A program made the translations under genes and the position numbers. Under the pieces are notes generated by a model. It saw only the letters and a list, made by a program, of their open reading frames with translations, was not told the DNA's origin and did no database searches. Positions 28,441 to 39,002 of a stretch of 64,000 nucleotides of DNA are shown here, piece after piece. Within the stretch, counting starts at the first letter, position 1. Each line of letters begins with the position of its first letter. The DNA comes from Bacteroidota bacterium (GTDB taxonomy: Bacteria > Bacteroidota > Bacteroidia > AKYH767-A > OLB10). Location: NCBI GenBank assembly GCA_016713525.1, contig JADJOZ010000016.1:186001-250000 (forward strand), read 5' to 3'.

Positions 28441-30378
28441 ATGAAAAGAAGATTCAGAAATAGCAGCAGGCAAATCGGTCGACTTGGACTTCGAACCTTA
28501 TTGGTTTCGGCTACAATCGGCACGTTGGCATTTATTGCTATTTCACTATTTCTAATTCACTTTTTTAGAAATGAAGATGGAAAAGCAATTGGTGATCCAA
28601 TGGTTATTACCGATTCCAGAATAATTGCCGATTCATCGACACTTTACCGGGGAAGCACTTTACAATTACTTTCAGGAATTAAAATTTCAGCAAAGGGAAG
28701 CTCCAATAAATTGAGTGTAACGTCGTTCACATTTTCAAATCAGTTTGATGCAGCCACTGCTAACAGGCTAATTAAAAATATAAGACTTTGGTCAACAGCT
28801 TCTTCGGATCAATTTTCGCCTTCCCGACAAGTTGGAAATACCTTGCCCCAACTTTCTCAATCAACTTTTACTTTCGATCTGAATCACAGCCTCCAACAAG
28901 GGGAAAATTTCTTCTGGTTGACTGCAGATATTGAGCCTGAAACTAACATCGACTCGGATTTTATTCAAATCACCTGCATTGCCACCAAAATTGGAACATT
29001 GAGTTATGATCCTATTCCACCCTCCCGCAGATTAGTTCATAAGTTATTGAAAAACAAACCTTACTATTCAACTGGGAATGGCGATATATTAGACCTGAAA
29101 GGCTGGAACAGCAAACGAGATGGTGCCGGAGAATCGCTACTTTCCTTTTCTAATCCAAATGCCACTTTCCATATTCAACCCGGACATATAATGACCAATC
29201 GCCTGAGTGGTTGTTTGCCAACTTTAATTGTCGAAAGAAATGGAGTGCTCCAATCCACTTCTGCTATCAAATCAGATTTGTTGGAAGTTCAACCTGGTGG
29301 AATATTTTTTCAACTTGAAAGAGTCGTCGATCCATCCAACCCCAAGATTCTATGTCTTAAAAATGGCAGTCAGTTTGTAAATCAACAATCCGGATACCTC
29401 CCCGGCAAGGAAAAACGATTTGCAAAACAATCCGTAGTGATCCTCAAAGATTTTAGCAGTCAAACATTTTCGCAATCGGTCACTTGGGGAAATGTTATTA
29501 TTGACAACGATAATATGGAGTCTGTTGATGTCAAAAATGGCCTGCAAAAGATACTTGGCGACCTGGAAATACGGAAAACCGGCAACAAAGCAACGATTTA
29601 CACTACCACAACCGACTCTATATTTATTGGCGGAAATCTTCAAATGACCGGAGGTAATCTCGCTATCGGTGGTAAAGATGGAGTTGCAAACCTAATTATT
29701 GGCGAACAGTTAAATCTGCGCAGTGGCAGTTTGTCTGATCGGACTCCTGAAAATAAAAATGCGGGAAACTTGCATGTGATCGCAGGCAGTTTAGTTCAAA
29801 TTAAGGATGGTGATTTGCTTTTGGAAGGTAATCAATCTCAGATTCTGTTTATCCGCTCAGGAATATGTAATTGGAAACAAGGCGAATCCAATGTAATACT
29901 GCCCGATGTGATCATTTCACCGGGAACTACCCTCAATGTCATTGGCGAGAAGTTCGGGATGATTGCGAAGGATAAGGAACTTGTAGTTCTTAAGGATGGC
30001 CAATTGAAATTGAATGAGGCGGTTCTTTTTGGAATGGGAAATTTCAGACTGGAACCGCATGGAACTATCGCCACTTCTAATGCTGCTGGAATTAACTCAG
30101 ATGGTTGGTTTGGTGCCATTCAGACAGCAAAACGGCACTTTAGCTCCCATTCGGTGTATATTTATGATGGAAATAGCAACTTACAAGAAACCGGAATCTT
30201 TTATACAGTTCCACAACCTAACACGGTTAAAGATTTGGTCATAGCCAAACAGTCCCATACTGCTGTTGTAAAGATGATGCAATCGTTTCATATTAACGGA
30301 CGATTTATTCAGAAGAGCGGATCGGTCAATAAAAATTCATTCCATCTGACAACCAATCTGGCCCGGACAGAAAACTGA
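28441..30378 (+). CDS. Membrane-anchored protein with sialidase N-terminal-like domain
   Basis: A basic N-terminus is followed by one TM helix (residues ~17-41, TLLVSATIGTLAFIAISLFL). Residues ~55-190 (MVITDSRIIADSSTLYRGST … NIRLWSTASSDQFSPSRQVG … EGNFFWLTADI-like) follow the BNR-associated N-terminal domain found before neuraminidase propellers. The rest is a long beta-strand region rich in GG, GN and GD turns (SIFIGGNLQMTGGNLAIGGK), suggestive of a right-handed beta-helix. No catalytic BNR sialidase domain or T9SS sorting domain is present, so enzymatic activity is not supported. The reading frame is intact at 645 residues. Confidence 0.8.
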   Translation: MKRRFRNSSRQIGRLGLRTLLVSATIGTLAFIAISLFLIHFFRNEDGKAIGDPMVITDSRIIADSSTLYRGSTLQLLSGIKISAKGSSNKLSVTSFTFSNQFDAATANRLIKNIRLWSTASSDQFSPSRQVGNTLPQLSQSTFTFDLNHSLQQGENFFWLTADIEPETNIDSDFIQITCIATKIGTLSYDPIPPSRRLVHKLLKNKPYYSTGNGDILDLKGWNSKRDGAGESLLSFSNPNATFHIQPGHIMTNRLSGCLPTLIVERNGVLQSTSAIKSDLLEVQPGGIFFQLERVVDPSNPKILCLKNGSQFVNQQSGYLPGKEKRFAKQSVVILKDFSSQTFSQSVTWGNVIIDNDNMESVDVKNGLQKILGDLEIRKTGNKATIYTTTTDSIFIGGNLQMTGGNLAIGGKDGVANLIIGEQLNLRSGSLSDRTPENKNAGNLHVIAGSLVQIKDGDLLLEGNQSQILFIRSGICNWKQGESNVILPDVIISPGTTLNVIGEKFGMIAKDKELVVLKDGQLKLNEAVLFGMGNFRLEPHGTIATSNAAGINSDGWFGAIQTAKRHFSSHSVYIYDGNSNLQETGIFYTVPQPNTVKDLVIAKQSHTAVVKMMQSFHINGRFIQKSGSVNKNSFHLTTNLARTEN

Positions 30379-30386
30379 ACACAAAA

Positions 30387-31130
30387 TTACAATGATTTTA
30401 TTTTTTCAAGGAAGAGGTTCATTGCCTTCCGCATGGAATCATCCAAATTATAGTGAAGGTAGTTTTTGAGATAATCTTCCGAATCTTTATAAAAATCATC
30501 GGTTTCCTTCAACTTCGCAACTAAGCTGGGTATAGTTTCAATGCCTGCAGCAAAAACTGAATTCAACCGATCAACAAAATCAATATCTAATTGTCGTGAT
30601 GTAACCCAGCAGGCAAAAACAAAAGGCATATTAGTAAACTTAAACCACTCTTCCGACAAGTCATAAACATACTGGAAGCTGTCACGCATTTTTAACGAGC
30701 GGTCACCAATCACTACACCGGCAGTATTACCTTGAATCTGGCTTTCAAATCCTGTTTCTCCGGCCTTCCATTCCGGATTTATCTTCCAAAATTCTTTTGC
30801 AAGAATGCGGGTAAGATTCACTGATGTTCTGGATTGGTAATCGAGCAGAATAGTTTTAATTTGACTAAGTGGAACTTCACTCAAAAGTGTAACCGATTTC
30901 ACGGCGCCTTTTGCACCGATGCAAAAATCAGTTACAATTTGTCCACCCGGAACCAATGGAATTGTAGCCACTGGAATTAAGCCTAAATCTACTTCACCAC
31001 GAATTAATTTCGCTGCACAATCGGCAGGTGTATCAAGAGATAATTTAATCAGATTTTCGTCTTCCAAAACACGGAGTCCGCTCACGAATGGAATCGAATT
31101 CAAATACGATACGCAGGAAACTTTGATCAT
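30387..31130 (-). CDS. mqnA: Chorismate dehydratase, menaquinone (futalosine) pathway
   Basis: MqnA catalyses the first step of the futalosine route: chorismate to 3-enolpyruvyl-benzoate. The 247-residue protein begins VSCVSYLNSIPFVSGL, the family's SYLNxxP signature, and continues DTPADCAAKLIRGEVDLGLI and PVATIPLVPGG, typical of the MqnA/MqnD periplasmic-binding-like fold. The family contains both MqnA and MqnD; the SYLNSIP start favours MqnA. It overlaps the stop of holA by one base (TGATG) and is in the same transcript as amn and holA. Confidence 0.9.
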   Translation of the reverse strand: MIKVSCVSYLNSIPFVSGLRVLEDENLIKLSLDTPADCAAKLIRGEVDLGLIPVATIPLVPGGQIVTDFCIGAKGAVKSVTLLSEVPLSQIKTILLDYQSRTSVNLTRILAKEFWKINPEWKAGETGFESQIQGNTAGVVIGDRSLKMRDSFQYVYDLSEEWFKFTNMPFVFACWVTSRQLDIDFVDRLNSVFAAGIETIPSLVAKLKETDDFYKDSEDYLKNYLHYNLDDSMRKAMNLFLEKIKSL

Positions 31131-32233
31131 CAGTCAGCTGAAACTAATGGTATTGAAGGATGCATAATTTTAAAAATCAGTTCCTTCAACAAATCATTTT
31201 CTGAAGTCTCTCCGCTATTCACACCTTTCGATTTCAAATCATATTCATGTAGTAAACTGATGGCTCTTTTGGCAGCCTCCATTGAAAAAGTTCTGGCAGC
31301 AGCTTCATAATCTTTTACGAAGAAAAACATCACGCCAAGTGCTGCTGCCATATCAACTCCGGGCTTGCCCTTGAAAATATGAAACGCAACAATTTTGGTA
31401 AAGTAAGAATGTAATGTGGAAAGTGTGATGACCAAAGGATTATTTTTCTGATTTGCTCCGAAGTAATTTATAATTCTGCTAATTTTAACAAAATCACGTT
31501 TAGCCATTGCCTGTTGCAATTCGAAAACATTATAATCTTTGCTGATACCTATGTTCTTTTCTATATGATCTGAATTGATCGCTGAACCTTTGGGAACATT
31601 AATCATCAACTTATCCAGTTCATTCGAAACTTTAGCCAGATCAGTACCTAAATACTCAGCCAGCAAATTCGCAGCATCATCCTGGATCTGACATCCTTTT
31701 GATTTCACATAGGAAGTTACCCATGCAGGAATCTTGCTCTCATATAATTTTTTACTTTCAAAAACAACTCCTGTTTTTTCCAGTAATTTTCCGGCTTTAG
31801 TACGCTTATCGGGCTTCTTGTATTTATAGCAAAATACCAGTAAAGTAGACTGCAGCGGTTTTTGCAGATATTGAACCAAAGGATCTTTATCATCACCAGA
31901 ATCAGATTCAGAATCAGAATCCTCTTCATCATCTCCGGAACGCTTTTTCTTAAAAAGGTCTTTCACATCCTGTGCTTCCCGAACAATAACCACCTGATAA
32001 TTCGACATCATCGGATAGCGCTTTGCATTTCCGGTGATGGTGGCTAAATCAACATCCCGACCATAAAGAACGGTTTGATTAAACTCCTTTTCCATATCGG
32101 AAAGCACATTATTTTCGATGTACTCTGCTATCTGATCAATATAATACGGTTCATCACCAAACAGAAAGTAAATCGGGTGATAGACTTTATTCTTCAGATC
32201 TTTAATAATCTGGTCGTATGTTTGAGCGGCCAT
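31130..32233 (-). CDS. holA: DNA polymerase III subunit delta
   Basis: HolA is the clamp-loader delta subunit, which opens the sliding clamp during replication. Residues ~15-60 (YFLFGDEPYYIDQIAEYIEN) and ~70-130 (YPMMSNYQVVIVREAQDVKD, YLQKPLQSTLLVFCYK) are the expected AAA+-like domain. The C-terminal collar is helical (LVITLSTLHSYFTKIVAFHI). The length (367) is slightly long because of an Asp/Ser-rich insertion (EEDSDSESDSGDDKD, residues ~100-116). It starts 7 bp after amn. Confidence 0.92.
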   Translation of the reverse strand: MAAQTYDQIIKDLKNKVYHPIYFLFGDEPYYIDQIAEYIENNVLSDMEKEFNQTVLYGRDVDLATITGNAKRYPMMSNYQVVIVREAQDVKDLFKKKRSGDDEEDSDSESDSGDDKDPLVQYLQKPLQSTLLVFCYKYKKPDKRTKAGKLLEKTGVVFESKKLYESKIPAWVTSYVKSKGCQIQDDAANLLAEYLGTDLAKVSNELDKLMINVPKGSAINSDHIEKNIGISKDYNVFELQQAMAKRDFVKISRIINYFGANQKNNPLVITLSTLHSYFTKIVAFHIFKGKPGVDMAAALGVMFFFVKDYEAAARTFSMEAAKRAISLLHEYDLKSKGVNSGETSENDLLKELIFKIMHPSIPLVSAD

Positions 32234-32240
32234 TTAAAAA

Positions 32241-33011
32241 CTAAAATCTTAAGTGTTTTACTGTCAATCCATTGTTAATTAATTCATTAAGCGAATCAAT
32301 TCCAATTTTTAAATGACTATCCACATAGCTGGTAGTTACTTTTACATCACTTGCTGCGGTTTTTACACCTTCAGGAATCATTGGCTGATCGGAAACAAGC
32401 AATAGTGCACCTGCGGGAATTTTATTGGCAAAACTGGTTACAAAAATGGTAGCGGTTTCCATATCAATGCCCATACAACGGGTCTTTTGCAGGTAAGCTT
32501 TGAATTCTTTATCATGTTCCCATACACGCCTGTTAGTGGTATAAACCGTACCGGTCCAGTAATCTTTTCCATGATTCCGGATGGTTGTCGAGACTGCTTT
32601 TTGCAGGCTAAATGCAGGAAGCGCGGGCACTTCAGGGGGTAAATAATCATTTGAGGTTCCTTCGCCGCGTATGGCAGCGATTGGCAAAATCAGGTCTCCC
32701 AGTTTATTTTTCTTCTTCAAACCACCACATTTTCCCAAAAAAAGCACTGCTTTGGGTTGGATGGCTGAAAGTAAATCCATGATTGTGGCCGCATTGGCAC
32801 TTCCCATTCCAAAATTGATAATGGTAATCCCTTTTGCAGTTGCATTGGGCATTGGTTTATCCTTTCCGGAGATGGCAACTTTATGCCATTTGGCAAACAT
32901 TTCCACATAATTACCAAAGTTGGTAAGCAAAATATACTTGCCGAATTTATCGAGTGATGTTCCGGTATAACGTGGTAACCAATTTGCTACAATGTCTTTT
33001 TTATTTTCCAA
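32241..33011 (-). CDS. amn: AMP nucleosidase (short form)
   Basis: The enzyme hydrolyses AMP to adenine and ribose 5-phosphate. The 256-residue protein covers the nucleoside-phosphorylase-like catalytic domain: ITIINFGMGSANAATIMDLL, AVLFLGKCGGLKKKNKLGDL, TRCMGIDMETATIFVTSF, GALLLVSDQPMIPEG. The N-terminal domain of the longer proteobacterial enzyme is absent, as is usual in Bacteroidota. First gene of the amn-holA-mqnA unit. A TATTTTTG box at 33033-33040 (minus) is a possible -7 element. Confidence 0.9.
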   Translation of the reverse strand: MENKKDIVANWLPRYTGTSLDKFGKYILLTNFGNYVEMFAKWHKVAISGKDKPMPNATAKGITIINFGMGSANAATIMDLLSAIQPKAVLFLGKCGGLKKKNKLGDLILPIAAIRGEGTSNDYLPPEVPALPAFSLQKAVSTTIRNHGKDYWTGTVYTTNRRVWEHDKEFKAYLQKTRCMGIDMETATIFVTSFANKIPAGALLLVSDQPMIPEGVKTAASDVKVTTSYVDSHLKIGIDSLNELINNGLTVKHLRF

Positions 33012-33098
33012 TTTTTTTTTCGGTTAGATGATCAAAAATAAATTGTTTAATTTGAACAGTGATAACTACCTTAGCATCGGTCTCTTAAGAGGATCATT

Positions 33099-33539
33099 AT
33101 GTCAGAGCTCAATCTCCCTTCCTATCCGTTCAAAATCCGAACTACCGGGCAAAGTAAGGAAATTTTTGACTCATTACGCAGAAAATTTGTGCTTCTGACT
33201 CCTGAGGAGTGGGTACGCCAGCATTTTGTGGAATTCCTGAAAAATGAATTGGGCTATCCTGCATCTCTTATTGCAATTGAAAAAGGATTTAAAGTCAATC
33301 AGCGTAGTAAAAGAGCCGATATCGTAATCCATAACCGTTCAGGTATGCCATGGATGATTGTAGAATGTAAAGCTTCGCATGTGGTGCTTACGGAAGAAGC
33401 CTTTTATCAGGCCGCTTCATACCATCTTAAATTAAATGTCAGCTATTTAATTATTACCAATGGCTTGCAACACTATTGTTGTAAATTTGAAAATGGTACC
33501 TTCGCATTCGTAGAAGGATTTCCAACTTTTAATTCATAA
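33099..33539 (+). CDS. HsdR N-terminal-like nuclease-fold protein
   Basis: The 146-residue protein is similar to the N-terminal nuclease-fold domain of type I restriction subunits (HSDR_N). A PD-(D/E)XK pattern is visible: Asp in KRADIVIHNRSGMPW and Glu-x-Lys in MIVECKASHVV. No helicase part follows, and no HsdM/HsdS genes are near, so it is not a restriction system. Stand-alone forms beside holA are common in Bacteroidota. Its role is unknown, possibly a DNA-repair or nucleic-acid nuclease. It is divergent from amn. Confidence 0.85.
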   Translation: MSELNLPSYPFKIRTTGQSKEIFDSLRRKFVLLTPEEWVRQHFVEFLKNELGYPASLIAIEKGFKVNQRSKRADIVIHNRSGMPWMIVECKASHVVLTEEAFYQAASYHLKLNVSYLIITNGLQHYCCKFENGTFAFVEGFPTFNS

Positions 33540-33558
33540 AATATCACTGTCTGCTCAC

Positions 33559-35970
33559 ATGAGATTTTTAAAATGGTTTATTATAGGAATTCTGGTAATC
33601 ACCACCGGAATACTGTCGTTTTTATTGCTGTATGTTCAAAGCAGCAGACCCGTTTATCATGGAGAAGTGCACACTACCAAAGTTGCTGCGAATGTTAAAG
33701 TTTATTTCGATGACTTTGGCATTCCACATATTTATGCACAAACTGCAAAAGATGCTTACTTCACATTAGGGTATGTGCATGCTCAGGAACGCCTCTTTCA
33801 AATGGAAATGCTTCGACGGGTTGGAGGTGGAAATCTGGCTGAAGTATTCGGCTCCGAACTATCTGAAGTGGATGCGTTCTTCAGAACTTTAGGCATCAAC
33901 AAGGCAGCTGACCAGTCCAATGCACTCTTCTTTAATAATCCAACCGAACAATGGCAAAAAGATGCATTAGCCTATATGGAAGGAATTAATCACTTTATTG
34001 AAAATGGAAACATGCCTCCTGAATTTGCTTTGCTTGGAATTCCGGCAAGACCATTCACGACCCGTGACTTTTTTCTGATTACCGGATATATGTCATTTAG
34101 TTTTGCTGAAGCTCTTCGCACCGATCCTATCCTCGATAAAATTTCCAGAAAGCTTGGCCCCTGAATACATGAAAGCATTCGGTCAATCATACATCGCAGG
34201 AAATACTAAAATCGGGAATCATCACGATTCAACACTCACAGCAAATTCAAAGCTATCAGCATTCACCGATCAGGTTATTAAAAAACTTCCTGTGCAACCC
34301 TGGCTGGGTAGCAATGGCTGGGTAATGTCGCCTGCAAAATCTGCTTCCGGTAAAGTGTTGCTGGCAAATGATACACATATCGGTTATCAGCAACCTGCTG
34401 TCTGGTACGAAGCGCATCTGGAGTATCCCGGTTTTGCCTTGTATGGAAATTACCTTGCTGGTTTTCCATTTCCTTTGGTCGGTCATACCAGAAATGTGGC
34501 CTGGGGTCTCACTATGTTCGAAAACGACGATATGAATTTATATCGTGAAAAGGAGGATCCAAATAATAAAGAATATTACATCTACAAAGGCAACAAAGAA
34601 AAATATACCACACGAACTGAAGTTATTGCCATCAAAGACAAGCCTGATTCGGTGATCACCATACGGGAAAGTATTCATGGACCTATTGTGAACGATGTAT
34701 TGAAACAACTCGACAGCACCGCACACGAACCCGTCGCACTATGGTGGGCATATACTAAGTTTCCGGGTACTGCACTACAGGTTACTTACCATCTCGCACA
34801 TTCCAAAAATGCGACAGATGCTAGAAAGGCTGCGTCTATGGTAAATGCTCCCGGATTAAATATTATGTTTGGTGATGCCTATGGCAATATTGCCTGGTGG
34901 GCTGCAGCTAAACTTCCTGTTTATCCTGCAGGAATGAATACAAAATTAATTCTGGATGGTACAGAAGGTATAGATGATATTCTTGGTTATTATGATTTCG
35001 ACCAGAATCCGATGTCTGAAAATCCACCTGAAGGATATGTGTATTCTGCCAACAATCAACCCGACACCATTGCTGGGATTTTGTATCCCGGATATTATGC
35101 ACCACATGACCGCGCATTACGCATTACTGAACTTTTGAAAGTAAGAAATAAATGGTCGGTTTCTGATATGAAATCTATTACTGCTGATGTTACTTCTATG
35201 ACGCATCCCGGTAATGCAGCAATTATTTTAAACGCCCTTTCAAATGATCCTGTTTTAACACAATCTGCAGAGCATAAACGTTCCGCATTTATGCTGAAAA
35301 CATGGACAGGCAATCATCAGCTAAATGATATTGCACCAACTATTTATTACAAACTGATTTCCCATATTTTTGAATCGTCAATGATTGATGAGTTAGGTGA
35401 TGAGGATTACAACACCTTTGTGAATACTCATCTGATGAAGAACAGCTACACTATTTTCCTGCAGGATGATAATGGTCCATGGTGGGATGATATTCGCACT
35501 AAAGATATAAAGGAAACCAGAAGAGATATATTTTTATACAAGCGTACAAGAGTACAATCAACGAACTGAAAGCATCATCGGGTGTAATGGATAACTGGAC
35601 CTGGGGAAGTGCACACACCCTTGAACATGTACATCCTGTAGGAAGACAGGCTCCGCTCGATAAAATTTTTAACGTAGGTCCGTTTCAGGTGCCCGGCGGA
35701 ATTGAAACCATAAACAATGCCGGCTTCCATTTAAATACTTCCGGAAAATATCCGGTGAGTTATGGCCCCGCTATGCGAATTTTGCTCGATTTTAATGATA
35801 TTAATAATGGCTTAAGCATTTTGCCAACCGGACAATCGGGACACATGAGAAGCCCCTATTACCAGGATCAGAGCTTAATGTATAACGCAAATAAATTCCG
35901 ACCTATGTTAATGGGAAAAGAGTACATTGAAAAGACATGTACCAACATTCTTACTTTTGTACATAGATGA
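33559..35970 (+). CDS. Penicillin acylase family protein, frameshifted
   Basis: An N-terminal nucleophile (Ntn) amidohydrolase, synthesised as a precursor that cleaves itself. The signal/TM segment is residues 1-27. The alpha-subunit motif is VKVYFDDFGIPHIYAQTAKD … YVHAQERLFQMEMLRRVGGG. The catalytic Ser follows Gly in LGSNGWVMSPAKSASGKVLL (beta-chain start). Two single-base indels split it. One extra C in 'ggcccctgaa' (34160) breaks SRKLGP|EYMKAF; one missing T in 'atatttttatac' (~35533) breaks FFIQAYKSTINELK. With both corrected the protein is continuous, about 803 residues, close to the family's usual 780-840. Substrate is unknown; relatives act on acyl-homoserine lactones or beta-lactams. 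Confidence 0.88.
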
Positions 35971-35987
35971 CGATTTAATTTAATTCA

Positions 35988-37295
35988 TCAATCATTCTTT
36001 GGCCGGAAGTGCAATGAAATTGGAACACCCTGAAAGTTAAAACTCTCTCTAAGTTTATTTTCAATATACCGGCGATATGGATCTTTAATGTATTGAGGCA
36101 AATTACAGAAGAACGCAAAGTGCGGGTTTCCACCCGGTAATTGCGTAACATATTTTATAGATATCGTTTTGCCTTTAGTTGCAGGTGGAGGATAATGCTC
36201 AATAAATGGCAACATCACTTTATTTAAAACGGAAGTAGCTATCCGTTGCTTTCTATTCTGAAAAACCTCTAATGCAACTTCAAGAGCTTTATGAATTCTT
36301 TGCTTGTGTAAAACAGAAGTAAAAATAATAGGAATGTCGTTAAACGGAGCAAGCTTGGCGCGGATTTCCTCCTCCACCTTCTTAGTGTTCTTAGTGGCGG
36401 TTTCAATAAGATCCCATTTATTAACCAGCAACACTATTCCCTTTTTGTTTTTTTCAGCAAGATGGTAAATGTTGATATCCTGTGCGGTTAATCCAACAGT
36501 TGCATCAATCATAACAATACATACATCGGATTCTTCAATAGCACGTATAGTTCGCATTACAGAATAAAATTCGATATCTTCTTTTACTCTTGCTTTGCGA
36601 CGCAATCCTGCCGTATCAATTAAAAAGAAATCGAAACCGAATCCTTTATACCTGGTGTAGATAGTATCCCGTGTGGTTCCTGCAATAGGTGTAACAATTG
36701 TTCTCTCTAATCCGAGTAATGTATTCAATAACGAAGACTTTCCAACATTGGGTTGTCCGACAATAGCAATTTTTGGAATTTCCGTTTCTTCGGGTTCATC
36801 AGAATTAAAGTCTTTAACCACCTCATCCAATAATTCTCCCGTTCCACTTCCACTGATAGCTGATATTGTATAAATCTCGCCCAATCCTAATTTATAAAAA
36901 TCGGTATGCTCGAATGCTCTTGCAGAACTATCCACTTTATTAGCAACCAGCACTACCTTCTTCCCTGACTTACGAAGCATTCCTGCAACCTCATCATCCA
37001 AATCGGTCAAACCGGTAGTTACGTCCACTACAAAAATTATTACATCGGCTTCTTCAACTGCCAAAACAACCTGCTTTCTGATTTCGTCCTCAAAAACATC
37101 ATCCGAACCACGTACATATCCGCCGGTATCAATTAAAGAAAAAGATTTTCCATTCCAGTCTGCTTTACCATAATGTCGATCGCGCGTAACTCCGCTTGCT
37201 TCATCAACAATGGCCTTACGGGATTCTGTTAACCGGTTAAAAAGAGTCGATTTCCCTACATTGGGACGACCTACAATTGCTACTATATTTGCCAC
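35988..37295 (-). CDS. der: Ribosome-assembly GTPase Der (EngA)
   Basis: It has two tandem GTPase domains: G1 motifs [14 protein letters not shown] (residues ~8-21) and [14 protein letters not shown] (~180); G3 motifs DTGGYV and DTAGLR; G4 NKVD and NKWD. The C-terminal KH-like domain is present. Length 435, normal. It is required for 50S assembly. It lies 10 bp after era and is co-transcribed. Confidence 0.97.
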   Translation of the reverse strand: MANIVAIVGRPNVGKSTLFNRLTESRKAIVDEASGVTRDRHYGKADWNGKSFSLIDTGGYVRGSDDVFEDEIRKQVVLAVEEADVIIFVVDVTTGLTDLDDEVAGMLRKSGKKVVLVANKVDSSARAFEHTDFYKLGLGEIYTISAISGSGTGELLDEVVKDFNSDEPEETEIPKIAIVGQPNVGKSSLLNTLLGLERTIVTPIAGTTRDTIYTRYKGFGFDFFLIDTAGLRRKARVKEDIEFYSVMRTIRAIEESDVCIVMIDATVGLTAQDINIYHLAEKNKKGIVLLVNKWDLIETATKNTKKVEEEIRAKLAPFNDIPIIFTSVLHKQRIHKALEVALEVFQNRKQRIATSVLNKVMLPFIEHYPPPATKGKTISIKYVTQLPGGNPHFAFFCNLPQYIKDPYRRYIENKLRESFNFQGVPISLHFRPKND

Positions 37296-37305
37296 GTATT
37301 ATTTT

Positions 37306-38187
37306 TTATTCTTCGTTATAACCAAACTTATCTAACTGCTTTTCATCATCACGCCAATTCTCCCGAACTTTTACAGTTAGTTCCAGATAAATATGACAAT
37401 CGACCAGCTTTTCTATTTTCTTTCGGGCATCGGTTCCCAGCTTTTTAATCGCCTCTCCTTTGTGACCCAGCAAAATTGCCTTCTGTGATTCGCGATCGAC
37501 ATAAATCTCACAGCGGATGCGGTGAATTTCAGGCTCTTCTTTGTAGTCGGTAACTACTACTTCACATGAATAAGGAATTTCTTTCTGATAATTCACTAAA
37601 ATTTTCTCACGGATAATTTCCGTTACAAAAAACCGAACATTTCTGTCGCTGACATCTTCTTTATCAAAAAATGCTGGTGATTCAGGAAGATAACTCACTA
37701 TCGTCTGCACTAAAGGCTGAATGTTGAACTTTTCTGTTGCTGAAACCGGAATGATTGCTCCGGGATTCAATAGCTCCTTCCAAAATATCACTTTCTGCTC
37801 CAACATTTCCTGATCAGCCAAATCAACTTTATTGATGACCAATATAAAAGGCACCACCAAATTCTTTAAACGCTCAGCCACTTCCTCTGAAAGTGCTCTT
37901 TCGTGAATTTCCACCACCAGCATAACCAGGTCGGCATCCACCAAGGTTGAATCAACAGCATCCATCATCTTCTTATGCAGCTTGTAAGCAGGCTGCATAA
38001 TTCCCGGTGTATCCGAGAAAACAATTTGGTACTCAGGATCATTCAAAATCCCCTTAATTCGATGTCGGGTTGTTTGTGCTTTAGGTGTAACAACCGACAA
38101 TTGTTCACCAAGCATTTTGTTCAATAAAGTAGACTTCCCGACATTGGGTTTACCTATAATTGCAACAAAACCAGCCTTATGTGTCAT
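37306..38187 (-). CDS. era: Ribosome-assembly GTPase Era
   Basis: G1 [15 protein letters not shown]3 DTPGI and G4 NKVD are followed by the C-terminal KH domain (VDRESQKAILLGHKGEAIKK). Length 293. It acts in 30S maturation by binding the 16S rRNA 3' end. A typical Bacteroidota -7 promoter lies 44 bp upstream. Intact. Confidence 0.97.
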   Translation of the reverse strand: MTHKAGFVAIIGKPNVGKSTLLNKMLGEQLSVVTPKAQTTRHRIKGILNDPEYQIVFSDTPGIMQPAYKLHKKMMDAVDSTLVDADLVMLVVEIHERALSEEVAERLKNLVVPFILVINKVDLADQEMLEQKVIFWKELLNPGAIIPVSATEKFNIQPLVQTIVSYLPESPAFFDKEDVSDRNVRFFVTEIIREKILVNYQKEIPYSCEVVVTDYKEEPEIHRIRCEIYVDRESQKAILLGHKGEAIKKLGTDARKKIEKLVDCHIYLELTVKVRENWRDDEKQLDKFGYNEE

Positions 38188-38230
38188 TTTTAGAATATTC
38201 CCCGAACTCTCTGAATCCGGAATCAGTGTG

Positions 38231-38238
38231 CAAAGGTA
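38231..38238 (-). promoter_or_regulatory. Bacteroidota-type -7 box of era-der
   Basis: TACCTTTG on the minus strand matches TAnnTTTG and is placed 44 bp upstream of the era start. The -33 box is not clear. Confidence 0.6.
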
Positions 38239-38508
38239 CGAAATTTGTATGTAATTGAGTTATAATAGTTTTCAATATTCCGCAACACCTCCTTTTTGAT
38301 CCGATCGTTTTCAAAATATATATTTCTAATATTTAAGAATGTCCTTTGATTTACCTTAAGTAATACTACTTTTGCGGTCCATTTAAGGGTGAAACAACCC
38401 ATAACGATGGAGTTAGTACTTGACAACAAAATGAGCAAATACAATTTTCACCAGTTTAAGGTGGGATCCGCCGCATGGCAGAATAGCTCGTTGGGAAGAA
38501 GAAATATT

Positions 38509-38564
38509 GCGGGGTTGGAGTAGGGAGCTCGTTGGGCTCATAACCCAAGGTCATCGGGGTTTTC
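38509..38564 (+). pseudogene. tRNA-fMet(CAT) remnant
   Basis: The text 'gcggggttggagtagggagc' continues 'tcgttgggctcataaccca', which matches the D-arm and the CAT anticodon arm of bacterial initiator tRNA (stem GTTGGG/CCCA-type with loop CTCATAA). The variable region 'aggtcatcgg' follows. The D-loop is shortened, and the acceptor 3' strand and most of the T-arm are absent. A further 'agctcgttggg' copy at 38485-38495 suggests a duplicated fragment. Confidence 0.65.
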
Positions 38565-38599
38565 AATTGTCAGTTTTTAACTGTGATATTTTTAATGTA

Positions 38600-38960
38600 T
38601 ATGTTTTCAGCTTATGTGATACATTACATTTGAAAGCGGAAACTGAAACTTGCAAAAACCAAAAATAAGGAACTATGGTTTGGGTGAAACTTGGGGTTCT
38701 TAGAATGACCCTCAAAGAGGGCATCTGAATGGGATTGCAAAAGTAAACAATTCAATTGGATTACCAACAAATGATTGCCAATAATTTTATTTCGGCAATC
38801 ATTGAATCATTCCATTGATTAGCAATCAATTAATAGACTAATAATTGATAACCTGATTACTGGTCACTGATTACTGGTCACTCATAGTTGATTTTCTTGA
38901 ATACGGTCACTTAAAAGTGACCCCCATTGGCAACTTTTAACTTTTAACTTTCAACTTTCA
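38600..38960. other. Intergenic region with short repeats
   Basis: No gene. Short direct repeats are visible: 'ttactggtcactgattactggtcactc' and 'acttttaacttttaactttcaactttcaact', plus several 'attgattagcaatcaatta' like words. Nothing further is seen. Confidence 0.6.
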
Positions 38961-38963
38961 ACT

Positions 38964-38996
38964 AAAAAAAAGCTGCCCATTGAGCAGCTTTTTTTT
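38964..38996 (-). terminator. Intrinsic terminator after the histone-H1-like gene
   Basis: The 12-nt arms aaaaaaagctgc / gcagctttttttt flank a short loop. The A and T runs allow termination from either side. It lies 7 bp beyond the stop codon at 39003. Confidence 0.85.
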
Positions 38997-39002
38997 ATTT
39001 CG

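Noticed and set aside
33099..33539. Possible restriction-modification locus (HsdR N-terminal domain)
   Set aside because: No helicase domain and no HsdM/HsdS gene; stand-alone forms next to holA are usual in Bacteroidota.
38223..38444. 73-codon minus-strand open frame
   Set aside because: It overlaps the era promoter and has no coding character; its text is biased by AT-rich spacer.
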